Shown piece by piece: positions 34,413-45,853 of a DNA stretch of 64,000 bases (position 1 is its first letter; the number at the start of each line of letters is the position of its first letter). A program made the translations under genes and the position numbers. The stretch lies in the NCBI RefSeq assembly GCF_004300825.1, contig NZ_CP036250.1, positions 3,173,001-3,237,000 on the forward strand. The letters run 5' to 3'. Source of the stretch: Egicoccus halophilus (GTDB taxonomy: Bacteria > Actinomycetota > Nitriliruptoria > Nitriliruptorales > Nitriliruptoraceae). The notes under the pieces are model-generated. The model was not told the DNA's origin and did no database searches. It saw only the letters and a program-made list of their open reading frames with translations.

Positions 34413-36553
34413 TAGGCCGGCTCGTCGGTGACGGGCGCGACGTCCGGGTGCACCCGGTCGATCACGAACGCGAGCACCCGCGCCTCGTCGCGCCACGCGT
34501 CGTAGCGGCCCGAGCGGCCCGCATGCCCCGCGCCGAGCTCGGTGTGCAGCAGGATCGGTCCGCCACCGGTGGCGGTGGTGCGCAGCTTGGCGACCCACTT
34601 GGCCGGTTCCCAGTACTGCACCCGGGGGTCGTTGAGGCCGGCCGTCACGAACATCGCCGGGTACTCGGCGGCCTGCACGTTGTCGTAGGGCGAGTAGGAG
34701 CGCATGACCTCGTGGTAGGCCGGGTCCTCGGGGTTGCCCCACTCGTCGTACTCGATGACGGTGAGCGGGATCGAGGGGTCGGACATGGTGTTGACCACGT
34801 CGACGAAGGGCACCTCGGCGACGGCGGCGGCGGCCAGGTCCGGACGCAGGTTGAGCGCGGCGCCGATCAACATCCCGCCGGCGGATCCGCCGCGGACCGC
34901 GAGCCGGTCGCGCGCGGTGATCGCCTGCCCGACGAGGTGGTCGGCGCACGCCACGAAGTCGGCGAAGGTGTTGGGCTTGGCGAGGAACTTGCCGTCCTCG
35001 TACCAACGCCGGCCGAGCTCCCCGCCGCCGCGGACGTGGGCGATGGCGAACACGAACCCGCGGTCGAGCAACGACAGTCGTACCGGCGAGAAGCCCGGGT
35101 CGATCGAGATCTCGTAGGACCCGTAGCCGTAGAGCAGGCAGGGGGCGGTGCCGTCGAGCGCGGTGTCGACCCGACGCACGAGGCTGATCGGGACGCGGGT
35201 GCCGTCGGCGGCGGTGGCCCACTCGCGCCACGAGACGTACTGGTCGCGGTCGTAGCCACCACGGACGGGTTGCTGCTTGAGCACGACCCGTTCGCCGGTG
35301 TCGAGGTCGAGGTCGATCACCTGGGTCGGGGTGGTCATCGAGGTGTAGGCCAGGCGCAGCACGCGGGTGTCGAACGAGGGGTTGGACGCAGTGGCGGCGG
35401 TGTAGACCTCCTCGTCCATGGCCAGCACCTCGCCGTCCCCCGTCGTCGGGTCGACCACCCGCAGCTGCGTGCGGGCCTGGGTGCGCTCGTGCAGCACGAG
35501 ATGGGAGGCGAAGGCCTCGACGCCCTCGAGCCGGACGCCGGCACGGTGCCCGACGAGCTCGGTCCAGTGTTCCCGGCCCGGTGAGGCGACCGGTGCGGTG
35601 ACGAGCTTGAAGTCCTCGGCGCCGTCGGCGTTGGTGACGATCAACAGCTGGTCACCGCGATGGTCGAGGTCGTACTCGACACCGTGCTCGCGCTCGGCGA
35701 CCAGCCGCGGCGCCGCGGACGCGTCGTCGGCGTCGAGCAGGTACCACTCGCTGGTGACCTTGCTCCCCACGGAGATCGCGAGGAAACGTTCCGAGCGCGT
35801 GCGACCCACGCCGCACCAGAACCGCTCGTCGTCCTCCTGGTGGAGCAGCTCGTCGGTCGCCGGGTCGGTACCGAGCCGGTGCCGCTTGATCTGGAACGGG
35901 CGCCAGGCGTCGTCGGGGACGGCGTACAGGAACGTCTGCGAGTCCCCGAACCAGGCCAGCGAGTACGCCACGCCCTCGATGCGGTCGTCGAGCAGCTCCC
36001 CGGTCGCCAGGTCACGGACCCGGATGGTGAAGCGCTCGGAGCCGTCGGTGTCGACCAGTTCGGCGGCCAGCCGGTGGTCGGGGCTGACGGCGTAGCCGCC
36101 GAGACGGAAGAAGTCGTGGGCCGCGGCCTCGACGTTCTCGTCGAGGAGCACCACCTCGTCCTCGGGCGGGGCGGTGGGGTCGACCGGGCGACGCCGTTCG
36201 TCGGGCAGTTCGCGCACGTCGCCGACGCCCTCGGGCGCCGGACGCCGGCAACGGATGCCGTACTGCTGGCCCTCGAGCGTGCGCCGGTAGTAGAGCCAGC
36301 CGCCGTCGAGCGACGGGACCGAGGCGTCGGTCTCCTGCACCCGCTGCCTGATCTCGTCGAAGACGCGGTCGATCAGCGGCTCCAGCGGGCCGAGGTGGGC
36401 ATCGGTGTAGGCGTTCTCGGCCTCGAGGTGGGCCCGCACGGCGGGGTCCTCACGTTCGCGCAGCCAGAACCAGGGGTCGTCGAAGGTCTCACCGTGGCGC
36501 GTGACCTCGTGGGATCGGCGTTCGGCGACGGGTGGGACGACGGACTCGGACAC
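34412..36553 (-). CDS. ptrB: Oligopeptidase B-like prolyl oligopeptidase family peptidase (S9A)
   Basis: This family cuts short peptides after basic residues. The N-terminal part is a beta-propeller that gates access; the C-terminal alpha/beta-hydrolase holds the triad: Ser in RGGSAGGMLIG, Asp in GLNDPRVQYWEPAKW and His in GAGHAGRSGR. Length 713 fits oligopeptidase B. There is no signal peptide, so it should act in the cytoplasm. The GTG at 36551-36553 has GAGGT about eight bases upstream. It is transcribed toward rsmD and coaD. Substrate range is inferred from the family only. Confidence 0.93.
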   Translation of the reverse strand: MSESVVPPVAERRSHEVTRHGETFDDPWFWLREREDPAVRAHLEAENAYTDAHLGPLEPLIDRVFDEIRQRVQETDASVPSLDGGWLYYRRTLEGQQYGIRCRRPAPEGVGDVRELPDERRRPVDPTAPPEDEVVLLDENVEAAAHDFFRLGGYAVSPDHRLAAELVDTDGSERFTIRVRDLATGELLDDRIEGVAYSLAWFGDSQTFLYAVPDDAWRPFQIKRHRLGTDPATDELLHQEDDERFWCGVGRTRSERFLAISVGSKVTSEWYLLDADDASAAPRLVAEREHGVEYDLDHRGDQLLIVTNADGAEDFKLVTAPVASPGREHWTELVGHRAGVRLEGVEAFASHLVLHERTQARTQLRVVDPTTGDGEVLAMDEEVYTAATASNPSFDTRVLRLAYTSMTTPTQVIDLDLDTGERVVLKQQPVRGGYDRDQYVSWREWATAADGTRVPISLVRRVDTALDGTAPCLLYGYGSYEISIDPGFSPVRLSLLDRGFVFAIAHVRGGGELGRRWYEDGKFLAKPNTFADFVACADHLVGQAITARDRLAVRGGSAGGMLIGAALNLRPDLAAAAVAEVPFVDVVNTMSDPSIPLTVIEYDEWGNPEDPAYHEVMRSYSPYDNVQAAEYPAMFVTAGLNDPRVQYWEPAKWVAKLRTTATGGGPILLHTELGAGHAGRSGRYDAWRDEARVLAFVIDRVHPDVAPVTDEPA

Positions 36554-36578
36554 GGGGGGCGACCTCGACGCAACGACG

Positions 36579-36610
36579 ACACGGACCCGCCATCGTAGGC
36601 GGGTCCGTGT
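36579..36610 (-). terminator. Hairpin terminator after the SLH-Rpf gene
   Basis: A perfect 13-bp stem (ACACGGACCCGCC with GGCGGGTCCGTGT) closes a six-base loop about 77 bases past the SLH-Rpf stop. No T-tract. Confidence 0.72.
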
Positions 36611-36686
36611 GGTGACCGGGGAGTCGAGCCCCCGCTCGCCCGCTCGGCCCCGGGCCGCGGGCGAGAAGGAAGCGGCGGCAGTTCGA

Positions 36687-37712
36687 TCAACGCAGCCCGA
36701 GCTTGCGCGAGCACGCGGGCCAGGCACCCCAACCCTGACGCTCGAGGAGCATCTCGGCGCGGCGGATCTGCTCGTCACGACTGTGGTGGTGGGGGTAGCC
36801 GCTGCCACCGACCCAGCGCCACGAGCTCAGCGAGAACTGCAGGCCGCCGTAGTAGCCGTTGCCGGTGTTGATGGACCAGTTGCCGCCGGACTCGCACTGG
36901 GCGAGACGGTCCCAGACGGCGTTGCGCTCGGACTGGGCACTGGCGCGGGCCTCCTCCTCGGCGCGACGGCGGGCCTCCTCCTCGGCGCGACGGCGGGCCT
37001 CCTCCTCGGCGCGGCGCTGGGCCTCGCGCTCGGCGGCGAGCTGGGCCTGACGCTCGGCCTCCTGGGTCTGGCGCTGCGCGAGCGGTGCGAGCTGGACCCG
37101 GTCGACGAGGTCGAGCGCACGGGCGACGAAGTACGCCGACTGCCAGCGCAGCACCTCGTCGGTGGGGCAGAAGCCACTCACCGGGGTGGTGCAGCCGGCG
37201 GCGATGCCGACCTCGGCGAGCGCGTGGATCGAGGCCTCGTGGACGCCACCACCGTCGTCGAAGTGCCGGTTGCCGGTGGGGGCGACGTCGAAGCCGCGCA
37301 CGAGCAGCGTGGCGAGCGCGGCGCGGGTGATCGGGGCGTCGGGGCAGAACGCCCCGTCGCCGCACCCGTCGGTGACGCCGGCCTCGGCGAGCGCGGCGAT
37401 CCCCGCCTCGTGTGCGTGACCGGCGGTGTCGTCGAACGGCGCCGTCCCGGCCGCGGGGAGGTCGAGTGCGGCGGCGAGGATGCTCGCCATCTGACCGCGG
37501 GTCAGCTGGGCCTCGGGGTTGAACCGGCCCTGCCGGTCGCCCTGGACGACACCGCGGTCGGCCAGCGCGTCGACGGCGGGAGCGAAGCCGCGGCCGGCGG
37601 TGTCGGGGAAGGTCGCGGCGTGCGCCGGCGAGCTCGAGGTCAGCACGGTGGTCGCGGCGAGGACCGCCGCCAGGCCGAGGGTGAGGGTCGTACGGGCGTG
37701 GCGAAGCAGCAC
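36687..37712 (-). CDS. Secreted SLH-domain protein with C-terminal Rpf (resuscitation-promoting factor-like) transglycosylase
   Basis: A signal peptide (about 1-33) is followed by three SLH repeats (about 35-85, 92-142 and 150-200), a charged coiled coil (about 213-260) containing three RRAEEEAR-type repeats, and a C-terminal Rpf-like lysozyme-fold domain (about 264-341). The catalytic Glu is expected to be E274 in [24 protein letters not shown]. Rpf enzymes cut peptidoglycan and promote regrowth of dormant actinobacteria; SLH repeats would pin it to the wall polymer. The GTG at 37712 has GGAG seven bases upstream. A long structured leader precedes it. Confidence 0.92.
   Translation of the reverse strand: MLLRHARTTLTLGLAAVLAATTVLTSSSPAHAATFPDTAGRGFAPAVDALADRGVVQGDRQGRFNPEAQLTRGQMASILAAALDLPAAGTAPFDDTAGHAHEAGIAALAEAGVTDGCGDGAFCPDAPITRAALATLLVRGFDVAPTGNRHFDDGGGVHEASIHALAEVGIAAGCTTPVSGFCPTDEVLRWQSAYFVARALDLVDRVQLAPLAQRQTQEAERQAQLAAEREAQRRAEEEARRRAEEEARRRAEEEARASAQSERNAVWDRLAQCESGGNWSINTGNGYYGGLQFSLSSWRWVGGSGYPHHHSRDEQIRRAEMLLERQGWGAWPACSRKLGLR
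36945..37016 (-). repeat. Three tandem 24-bp repeats in the SLH-Rpf gene
   Basis: Three nearly identical 24-bp units (one mismatch in the last) encode RRAEEEAR-type steps of the coiled-coil stalk. The coil length can change by eight residues per unit. Confidence 0.85.
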
Positions 37713-38070
37713 GGAGGAACTCCGGTTCGGGGACGCCGAGACGTGGGTCGGCTCGAGGGGCGCTGCGTGCCCGGGGTGCGGACACCCCGGCGGCGCGGCG
37801 GCGAACGGTGGCGACGCGCTCGCGACGGCGCAACCCCGTTGCCCTCGGGACGGGGCGCGCGACCAGCGCGCGCGAACGGGTCCGGAGGCGCCGGACCTCG
37901 GCTGGTCAACCCTGCACGATCGGCCCCGTACGACCGACTCCGCCCTGGGACTGGATTCTCGGAATTCCCCCGTGATCGGGCGTTGTCGGCCTGTACGAAG
38001 GGGAGGAAAGGGCCCGGCAGATCCGACCTCGACACCGTGCGTTCAGCGCGCGAAAACCGGGCGTTTCGTA
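37713..38070 (-). promoter_or_regulatory. Long hairpin-rich leader of the SLH-Rpf gene
   Basis: The 358-base gap between the acetoacetyl-CoA synthetase stop and the SLH-Rpf start holds no gene. It has at least four stems: 37879-37897 (7 bp, loop 5), 37855-37871 (6 bp, loop 5), 37834-37855 (6 bp, with inner GC pairs) and 37771-37790 (8 bp, loop 4). The last lies close to the gene, where a terminator or attenuator would act. Rpf genes of other Actinobacteria often carry c-di-AMP riboswitches; the conserved boxes of that riboswitch were not found here. Confidence 0.5.
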
Positions 38071-40044
38071 TCAGGCCGGATCCGCCGCGAGTGCCGCGAA
38101 GGCGTCGAGACTCTCCGGGTTGGCCATGGCGCCCGGGTTGGCGACCCGGTCCAGTGGCTCGCCCGCCAACAGCCGCTTCACCGGGACCTCCATCTTCTTG
38201 TTGGAGATCGTGCGCGGCACGGCCGGCACGGCCAGCAGCTGGTCGGGGACGTGTCGCGGCGAGAGCTGGGCCCGGACGGCGCCGGCCAGGCGCCCACGCA
38301 GCGCGTCGTCGAGCGCCTGCCCCTCGGCGAGCACGACGAACAACACCAGACGGTCGGGCTGCTGGTCGCGTTCGGGCAGGTGGACCACCAGCGAGTCGAG
38401 GATCCCCTCGACGTCCTCGACCACGGCGTAGAACTCCGAGGTCCCCATGCGCACACCACCGCGGTTGAGGGTGGCGTCGGAGCGACCGGTGATGATGCAC
38501 GTGCCGCGCTCGGTGACCTCGAGCCAGTCGCCGTGGCGCCACACGCCGGGGAAGTCCTCGAAGTAGGCCGCGCGGTAGCGCTCGCCGTCGGGGTCGTTCC
38601 AGAACCCGACCGGCATCGAGGGCATCGGCCGCGTGACGACGAGCTCGCCCCGTTCGCCGACGACCGAGGTGCCGTCGGGCGCGAACGCCTGCACGTCGGC
38701 GCCGAGGCAGCGACACGGGATCTCCCCGGCGTGGACCGGGAGCAGCGGTGCGGCGGCGACGAACGCGGTGCACACGTCGGTCCCGCCGGAGGCGGAGACC
38801 ACCTGGACGTGCTCCCCCACCGCCTCACGCACCCAGCCGAAGCCCTCGGCCGGCAGCGGCGAGCCGGTCGAGCCGATCTGGCGCAGGTGCGACAGATCGA
38901 ACGAGTCGCGTGGTCGCAGGCCGGCCTTGCGGCAACCCATCAGGAACGGGGCCCCGACCCCGAGGACGTCCACCTCGGTGTCCGCCGCCAGCTGCCACAG
39001 CGTCGTGAGGTCGGGGTGGCCAGGGTCGCCGTCGAACAACACCAGGGTGGCACCGACCGTGAGCCCGGACACCAGGTAGTTCCACATCATCCACCCGGTG
39101 GTGGTGAACCAGCTGAACGCGTTCCCCTCACCGAGGTCGTGGTGCAGGCCGAGCATCTTGACGTGCTCGAGCAGGATGCCGCCGTGGCCGTGCACGATGG
39201 CCTTGGGCAGACCGGTCGTCCCGGAGCTGTAGAGCACGTAGAGCGGGTGATCGAACGGCAGCGGCTCGACGTGCAGCTCCCCGGGCTCGGCGAGCAGCTC
39301 GTCCCAGCTGGTCACTCCCGGGAAGTCCTCGCGGGCGACGCTCCCACCGAGCTGCGGAAGCACCACCGTGGCCCGCAGGCTGGGCAGACCGTCACGGATC
39401 TCGGCCACCTCGGCGGCACGCCGTACCGTGCGGCGACCGTAGACGTAGCCGTCCACCGCCAACAGCACGGTCGGCTCGATCTGGCGGACCCGGTCGACGA
39501 CCGCCTTGACCCCGAACTCGGGTGCGCACGAGGACCACACCGCCCCGAGCGCGGCACAGGCCAGGAACGCGACCACCGTCTCGGGCACGTTGGGCAGGTA
39601 GCCCACGACCCGGTCGCCGCGCCCGACGCCCAACCGGCGCAGCCCTGCGGCCGCGCGGGCGACCTGGTCGCGCAACTCCTCACGCGAGAGCACCAACTCG
39701 TCGCGGGTCTGCGAGCGGGCCACGATCGCCGGCGCGTCCCCGCGCCAGCGCAGCGCCTGCGCGGCGTAGTTGAGCCGTGCTCCCGGCAGCCACACCGCAC
39801 CGGGCATGGCGTCGTCGGCCAGCACCCGCTCGTAGGGGGTCGTCAACGGCAGGTCGAACCAGTCGACGACCGCGGCCCAGAACTCCTCGAGGTCCTCGAC
39901 CGACCACTGCCAGGCGTCGGCGTAGGTCGGCAGCTGCCGTCCCGTGCGCGTCTGCGCCCAATCGAGGAAGCGCCCCATCGTGGTGCACGCGCGCGCGTCC
40001 TCGGGCGGCTCCCACAGTCGTGTCCCGAGCCCGACCTCATCCAC
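38071..40044 (-). CDS. Acetoacetyl-CoA synthetase
   Basis: This adenylate-forming ligase activates acetoacetate to acetoacetyl-CoA with ATP. It has the AMP-binding motif [40 protein letters not shown] and the C-terminal lysine block [16 protein letters not shown]. The opening [20 protein letters not shown] and the 657-residue length separate it from acetyl-CoA synthetase. The GTG at 40042-40044 has GGGAG six bases upstream. It may help use or recycle polyhydroxybutyrate-derived acetoacetate or leucine breakdown products, which is family inference. It lies 47 bases after recG. Confidence 0.92.
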   Translation of the reverse strand: MDEVGLGTRLWEPPEDARACTTMGRFLDWAQTRTGRQLPTYADAWQWSVEDLEEFWAAVVDWFDLPLTTPYERVLADDAMPGAVWLPGARLNYAAQALRWRGDAPAIVARSQTRDELVLSREELRDQVARAAAGLRRLGVGRGDRVVGYLPNVPETVVAFLACAALGAVWSSCAPEFGVKAVVDRVRQIEPTVLLAVDGYVYGRRTVRRAAEVAEIRDGLPSLRATVVLPQLGGSVAREDFPGVTSWDELLAEPGELHVEPLPFDHPLYVLYSSGTTGLPKAIVHGHGGILLEHVKMLGLHHDLGEGNAFSWFTTTGWMMWNYLVSGLTVGATLVLFDGDPGHPDLTTLWQLAADTEVDVLGVGAPFLMGCRKAGLRPRDSFDLSHLRQIGSTGSPLPAEGFGWVREAVGEHVQVVSASGGTDVCTAFVAAAPLLPVHAGEIPCRCLGADVQAFAPDGTSVVGERGELVVTRPMPSMPVGFWNDPDGERYRAAYFEDFPGVWRHGDWLEVTERGTCIITGRSDATLNRGGVRMGTSEFYAVVEDVEGILDSLVVHLPERDQQPDRLVLFVVLAEGQALDDALRGRLAGAVRAQLSPRHVPDQLLAVPAVPRTISNKKMEVPVKRLLAGEPLDRVANPGAMANPESLDAFAALAADPA

Positions 40045-40074
40045 GCGCCGCTCCCGTCCTCGCGTCCGGCGCGC

Positions 40075-40080
40075 ACGGTA
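40075..40080 (-). promoter_or_regulatory. Putative -10 box (TACCGT) for acetoacetyl-CoA synthetase
   Basis: The minus strand reads TACCGT in the 47-base gap after recG; the leader would be about 22 bases with the GGGAG site. Confidence 0.35.
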
Positions 40081-40091
40081 GTCGCCGGGGG

Positions 40092-42334
40092 TCAGCCGGT
40101 CTCGAGCGCGGCGAAGGCCGCCAGCTCGTCGGTGTCGTCGACCTCCACGACCTCGGTCCCGCGCCCCTCGAAGCGGCGGGTCACCTCGTCGCGCAGCGGC
40201 CGGTTCGCCGGTGCCTGCAGGTCGGGGTCGCGGGAGACGACCTCGCGCGCGCGCCGGCGGGTCTCCTCGATCAGCGGGCGGTCGCCGACGATGTCGGCCA
40301 GCCTGATGTCGGACATCGCCCCCGACTGGGTCCGACCGAACAGCGTGCCGGTACCACGCAGGGCGAGGTCCTTCTCGGCGAGCGCGAACCCGTCGTTGGT
40401 GGCGGCGACCGCCTCGAGACGCTCGAGGCTCTGCTCGGGCAGCTCCGGACCGGACCAGCCGGCGAACAGCACGCAGTAGCTCTGCCCGCCGCCCCTGCCC
40501 ACGCGGCCGCGCAACTGGTGCAGCTGGCTGATGCCGAACCGCTCGGCGTCCTCGATCACCATGATGGTGGCCTCGGGGACGTCGACCCCCACCTCGATGA
40601 CGGTGGTGGCGACCAGCACCTGGGCCTCCCCCGAGCGGAAGCGCCGCATCGCCGCCTCCTTGGCGTCGGGACGCAGGCGGCCGTGGATCAGCTCGACCGT
40701 CAGCTCCGGGAAGACCTCCCCGGCCAGCCGCCGGTGCTCGCCCGTGACGTCCTTCGCCGGCAGCTCGCCCTCCTCGACCAGGGGGCAGACGACGTACGCC
40801 CGTCGGCCGGCGGCCGCCTCGCGTCGGACGAACTCGTAGAGCCGGGCGCGCCGGTCGGCCTGCGACGGGGTGATCAACTGGGTGGTGATCGGCTCGCGTC
40901 CCGGCGGCAGTTCGTCGAGCACGGTGACGTCGAGGTCGCCGTAGACGGTCAGTGCCAGCGAGCGCGGGATCGGCGTGGCCGTCATCACCAGCACGTCGGG
41001 CAGGACGTCGGGTGCGTCGGGGTCCAGCGACGGGCCTCCCGCCTTCTCCTTGAGCCGGACCCGCTGGGCCACGCCGAAGCGGTGCTGTTCGTCGATGACC
41101 ACGACGCCGAGGTCGGCGAAGCGCACCCCCTCCTCGAGCAGCGCATGCGTGCCGACCAGCACGTCGAGCTGGCCGGCGAGCAGCTCGCCCAGGATGCGCT
41201 GCCGTTCCCGCTTCGTCGTCGACGAGGTGAGCAGCTCGATGCGCAGGCCGTCGAGCACGTTGACGCCCAGGGGAGCGAGCAGGTTCGTCAGTGTGCGGAA
41301 GTGCTGCTCGGCCAGCACCTCGGTCGGGACCATGAACGCCGCCTGCCGGCCGTGGTCGACCGCGTTGAGCAGCGTCCAGACCGCGACGACGGTCTTGCCC
41401 GAACCGACGTCGCCCTGCAGCAGCCGGTGCATCGGCCGGGGTCCGCCGAGGTCCTGCGCGAGTTCGGCGAAGGCCCGCTGCTGCGCCCCGGTCGGCGGGA
41501 ACGGCAGGGCGTCGACGAACGCCTGTGCACGGCCGTCGACGACCGGCGCGTTGTCGACACCGACGACCTCGGCCTCGAGCCGGGCGCGGCGGCGCTGCAC
41601 CCCGAGCTGCAGCGCGAACAGCTCGTCGAACACCAGGCGACGGCGCGCCGCCGTGCGGGTCGCGTGGTCCGGTGGCTGGTGGATCCCCCGGACGGCGGCG
41701 TCGTAGGTCACCAGGTCGAGCTCGTCGAGCAACGACTCGGGCAGCCAGTCGGGCAGCTCGGGCAGGCTCCCGAGGGCGGTCTCGACGAGGTTCGCGAGCT
41801 TGAACGACGGCCAGGCCTCCGTCGCCGGGTACACCGCCAGCAGCCGCTGGTGACGAAGCCGCTCGGCCGCGGCGTCGGTGTCGACGCCCGCGCCGACGCG
41901 GCCGAGGACCTCGACGTCGGGGCTGGCCAACTGCAGCTCGTTGCGGAAGCGCTTGACCTTGCCGCTGAAGGCCGCGACCGTGCCCGGGGCGAGCTGACCG
42001 GCGCGCCAGTTCTGGTTGAAGAAGGTGGCCGTGAACGTGCGACCGCTGGCCTGCCGGACCGTTCCCTCGGCGACCTCGAGCGGGCGCCGCTGCCCGCGCT
42101 TCGGGATCCGTCGGGTGTTCCAGGTGAGCACCTCGCCGATCAGCGTGGCCGGCTCGCCGGCGCGGACCTCGGCGAGGTCGAGCACCTCGCCGGCGTCCTG
42201 GTACCTGCGCGGGTAGTGTTCGAGCAGGTCGCGCACGGTCCGGATGCCGAACGACTCCTCCAGCGCGCCGCGCGCCTTGGCGCCGACACCCGGCAGGGCG
42301 TCGACGCGGTCGTCGAGGGCGAGGGGACGCTCGC

Positions 42335-42338
<4 letters not shown>
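40092..42338 (-). CDS. recG: ATP-dependent DNA helicase RecG
   Basis: RecG regresses stalled replication forks and branch-migrates Holliday junctions. The wedge OB domain at the N terminus (about 50-140) is followed by helicase motifs: I LLQGDVGSGKTVVA, II VVVIDEQHRFG, III MTATPIPRSLALT, VI QLRGRVGRGGGQSYC, and the TRG-like end. Length 748. The ATG overlaps the stop of the DAK gene (ATGA), the usual pairing in Gram-positive bacteria. Confidence 0.97.
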
Positions 42339-44002
<1,664 letters not shown>

Positions 44003-44036
44003 GCCACGTCCTTCGCCTCGCCGTTCCTGGCCGCGG

Positions 44037-44042
44037 AGGCTA
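44037..44042 (-). promoter_or_regulatory. Putative -10 box (TAGCCT) for the DAK/DegV-recG unit
   Basis: The minus strand reads TAGCCT in the divergent gap to rpmB, giving a leader of about 28 bases. Confidence 0.35.
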
Positions 44043-44292
44043 GCGTCGGCACGGCGCCGCGGTCGCGGCTCTGGACGGACGCTGGTAGGCTGGCGCGGTC
44101 GCCTCGCGGTGCGGGGTGATGCAGCAGTGCCCCGCACGACGTCGCAACGGTGCCGTCGCCGGGGCGAAGGACCCGCGACCGCCCATGGTGGCCGGTGCGG
44201 CTTCGAAGGACCACCCGGTCGGACCCCGCCAGGGAAGGCGCCCACGCGCGGCGCCGCAGCCCGGGTCCGACGCACTCGAGAAGGACTTCATC

Positions 44293-44499
44293 ATGGCCTC
44301 CGTCTGCAGCTACTGCGGCAAGAAGCCCTGGGTCGGCAAGCAGGTCAGCCACTCGCACCGCCGCTCGAGCAAGCGCTGGAGCCCGAACATCCAGCGGGTG
44401 AAGGCGTTCGTGAACGGACGGACCGTCAAGGTCGACGTCTGCACCGGTTGCCTGAAGGCCGGCAAGGTGACCCGTCCGCCGGTCAAGACCGCCGGCTGA
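44293..44499 (+). CDS. rpmB: Ribosomal protein L28, zinc-binding form
   Basis: A 68-residue L28 with two CxxC pairs (CSYCGKK and CTGCLKAG), the zinc-containing version, and the core HSHRRSSKRWSPNIQRVKAFVNG. The ATG has AAGGA seven bases upstream. It is transcribed away from the DAK-recG unit; the 290-base gap between them holds the two opposing promoters and nothing else recognised. Confidence 0.97.
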   Translation: MASVCSYCGKKPWVGKQVSHSHRRSSKRWSPNIQRVKAFVNGRTVKVDVCTGCLKAGKVTRPPVKTAG

Positions 44500-44540
44500 C
44501 ACGTCCCGGGGCCACCGACCCCGAGGCACGCACCGTCGCG

Positions 44541-44573
44541 AACGCCGTGTCGAGCACCGCTCGACACGGCGTT
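44541..44573 (+). terminator. Hairpin terminator after rpmB
   Basis: A perfect 14-bp stem (AACGCCGTGTCGAG with CTCGACACGGCGTT) closes a five-base loop 42 bases past the rpmB stop, followed by a T-containing TCGTCGT. Confidence 0.8.
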
Positions 44574-44698
44574 TCGTCGTGTGCGCGCACGTCGGGGGTC
44601 GTGACCGCACGCGTCGAACCCGACTCCGTCGGCGACCGCCACCCGGCGACGACTAGCGTGGCATGCTCGCGCACGGTGCCGAGCGAAGGGAGCCTGCC

Positions 44699-44938
44699 GT
44701 GGTCGACGTCTCGGCCTACATCCTGATCCAGACCGAACTCGGGAAGGCAGCGGCCGTGGCCCGCGCCGCGGGCGAGCTCCCCGGTGTCACCGAGGCCGCC
44801 GACGTCACCGGCCCCTACGACGTGATCGTCAAGGCGTCGGCCGGCAACGTCGACGAGCTCGGTCGCATGGTCGTCAGCCGGATCCAGGCCATCGACGGCA
44901 TCACCCGGACACTGACCTGCCCCATCGTCAACCTGTGA
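44699..44938 (+). CDS. Stand-alone Lrp/AsnC ligand-binding (RAM) domain protein
   Basis: The 79-residue protein is only the ligand-binding RAM half of Lrp/AsnC regulators, with no helix-turn-helix: VSAYILIQTELGKAAAVARAA, LPGVTEAADVTGPYDVIVKASA and RIQAIDGITRTLTCPIV. Such short proteins form rings and may sense amino acids. The GTG start has GGGAG six bases upstream. A TAG-type box (TAGCGT) at 44654-44659 is a possible -10. It converges on ectD with three bases between. Confidence 0.85.
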   Translation: MVDVSAYILIQTELGKAAAVARAAGELPGVTEAADVTGPYDVIVKASAGNVDELGRMVVSRIQAIDGITRTLTCPIVNL

Positions 44939-44941
44939 CCG

Positions 44942-45853
44942 TCACGCGCGTGGCACGGGGGTCCACTCGGTCGCGGCGGCGAACTCGGGACGCCGGCTCG
45001 GCGCGGCGAATGGCTCCTCGAGTGCGTTGTCGACCGAGTTGTAGACCAGGAACACGTTGCTGCGCGGGAACGGGGTCTGGTTCTCCGACGAGGCGTGCAT
45101 GAGGTTGCAGTCGAAGAACACGACCGAGCCGGCCCTGCCGGTCAACTGACGGATCTCCCGTCCCTGGCCGACGATGAGCTCGTGCAGGCTGTCGTGATCG
45201 GGGGTGCCGACCTCCTGCTTCTTGAGCGAGGCCTTGTAGTGGTCCTCGGGCGTCTGCCCGACGGTCGTGACGAAGGTGCGGTGTGATCCGGGGACGACCA
45301 TCAGCGGACCGTTGTGCGGATAGTTGTCCGTCAGCGTGATCGAGGCCGACAGGCACCGCATCCGCGGCATGCCGTCCTCGGCGTGCCAGGTCTCGAAGTC
45401 CGAGTGCCACCAGAAGCCCTTGCCGACGAAGCCGGGCTTGACGTTGATGCGGCTCTGGTGGATGTAGACGTCCGAGCCGAGCAGCTGCCGGGCGACGTCG
45501 GCGACCCGCGGGTCGGCCGACAACTCGGCGAACGTCGGGTCGGTCTTGTGGATCTCGAAGATCGAGCGGACCTCGTCGGACTCGAGCTCGGTGATGGTCC
45601 GCTCGTCGGCCCGCACCGTCGGGTCGGCCGACAGCTCGTCGAGCCGGCCACGGATCCCGGCGATCTCCTCGGTGGAGAACACCTCGGGCAGGACGAGGTA
45701 GCCGTCGCGGTCGAAGGCGTCGAGCGCCGCACGGTCGAGCGGACCGTCGTCGACGCCGCCACGGGTCACGGGCTCGTTCCGCTCGAGCAGCTGTGGCCGG
45801 TCGCTGACGCGGGTGGGGTAGAAGTCCTGGCGGGCGGTCTCGGTGCTAGCCAT
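44942..45853 (-). CDS. ectD: Ectoine hydroxylase
   Basis: EctD turns ectoine into 5-hydroxyectoine with O2, Fe(II) and 2-oxoglutarate. The Fe ligands are H150 and D152 in the signature FWWHSDFETWHAEDGMP and H253 in LMHASSEN. N-terminal FDRDGYLVLPEVFS and QSRINVKPGF also match EctD. Length 303. The ATG has AAGGAG seven bases upstream and overlaps the end of ectC by eight bases, so it is the last gene of the ectABCD operon. Confidence 0.97.
   Translation of the reverse strand: MASTETARQDFYPTRVSDRPQLLERNEPVTRGGVDDGPLDRAALDAFDRDGYLVLPEVFSTEEIAGIRGRLDELSADPTVRADERTITELESDEVRSIFEIHKTDPTFAELSADPRVADVARQLLGSDVYIHQSRINVKPGFVGKGFWWHSDFETWHAEDGMPRMRCLSASITLTDNYPHNGPLMVVPGSHRTFVTTVGQTPEDHYKASLKKQEVGTPDHDSLHELIVGQGREIRQLTGRAGSVVFFDCNLMHASSENQTPFPRSNVFLVYNSVDNALEEPFAAPSRRPEFAAATEWTPVPRA

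Noticed and set aside
36610-36646. tRNA T-arm-like stretch (GGGGGCTCGACTCCCC on the minus strand)
   Set aside because: The loop resembles a T-loop and is followed by ACCAC, but the stem is imperfect, the acceptor arm is too short, and no D-arm or anticodon arm can be formed upstream, where the SLH-Rpf gene ends.
37713-38070. c-di-AMP (ydaO-type) riboswitch
   Set aside because: The gene type fits, but the conserved GGGGUGAAUC and GUCAGCUAACC-type boxes are not present on the leader strand.
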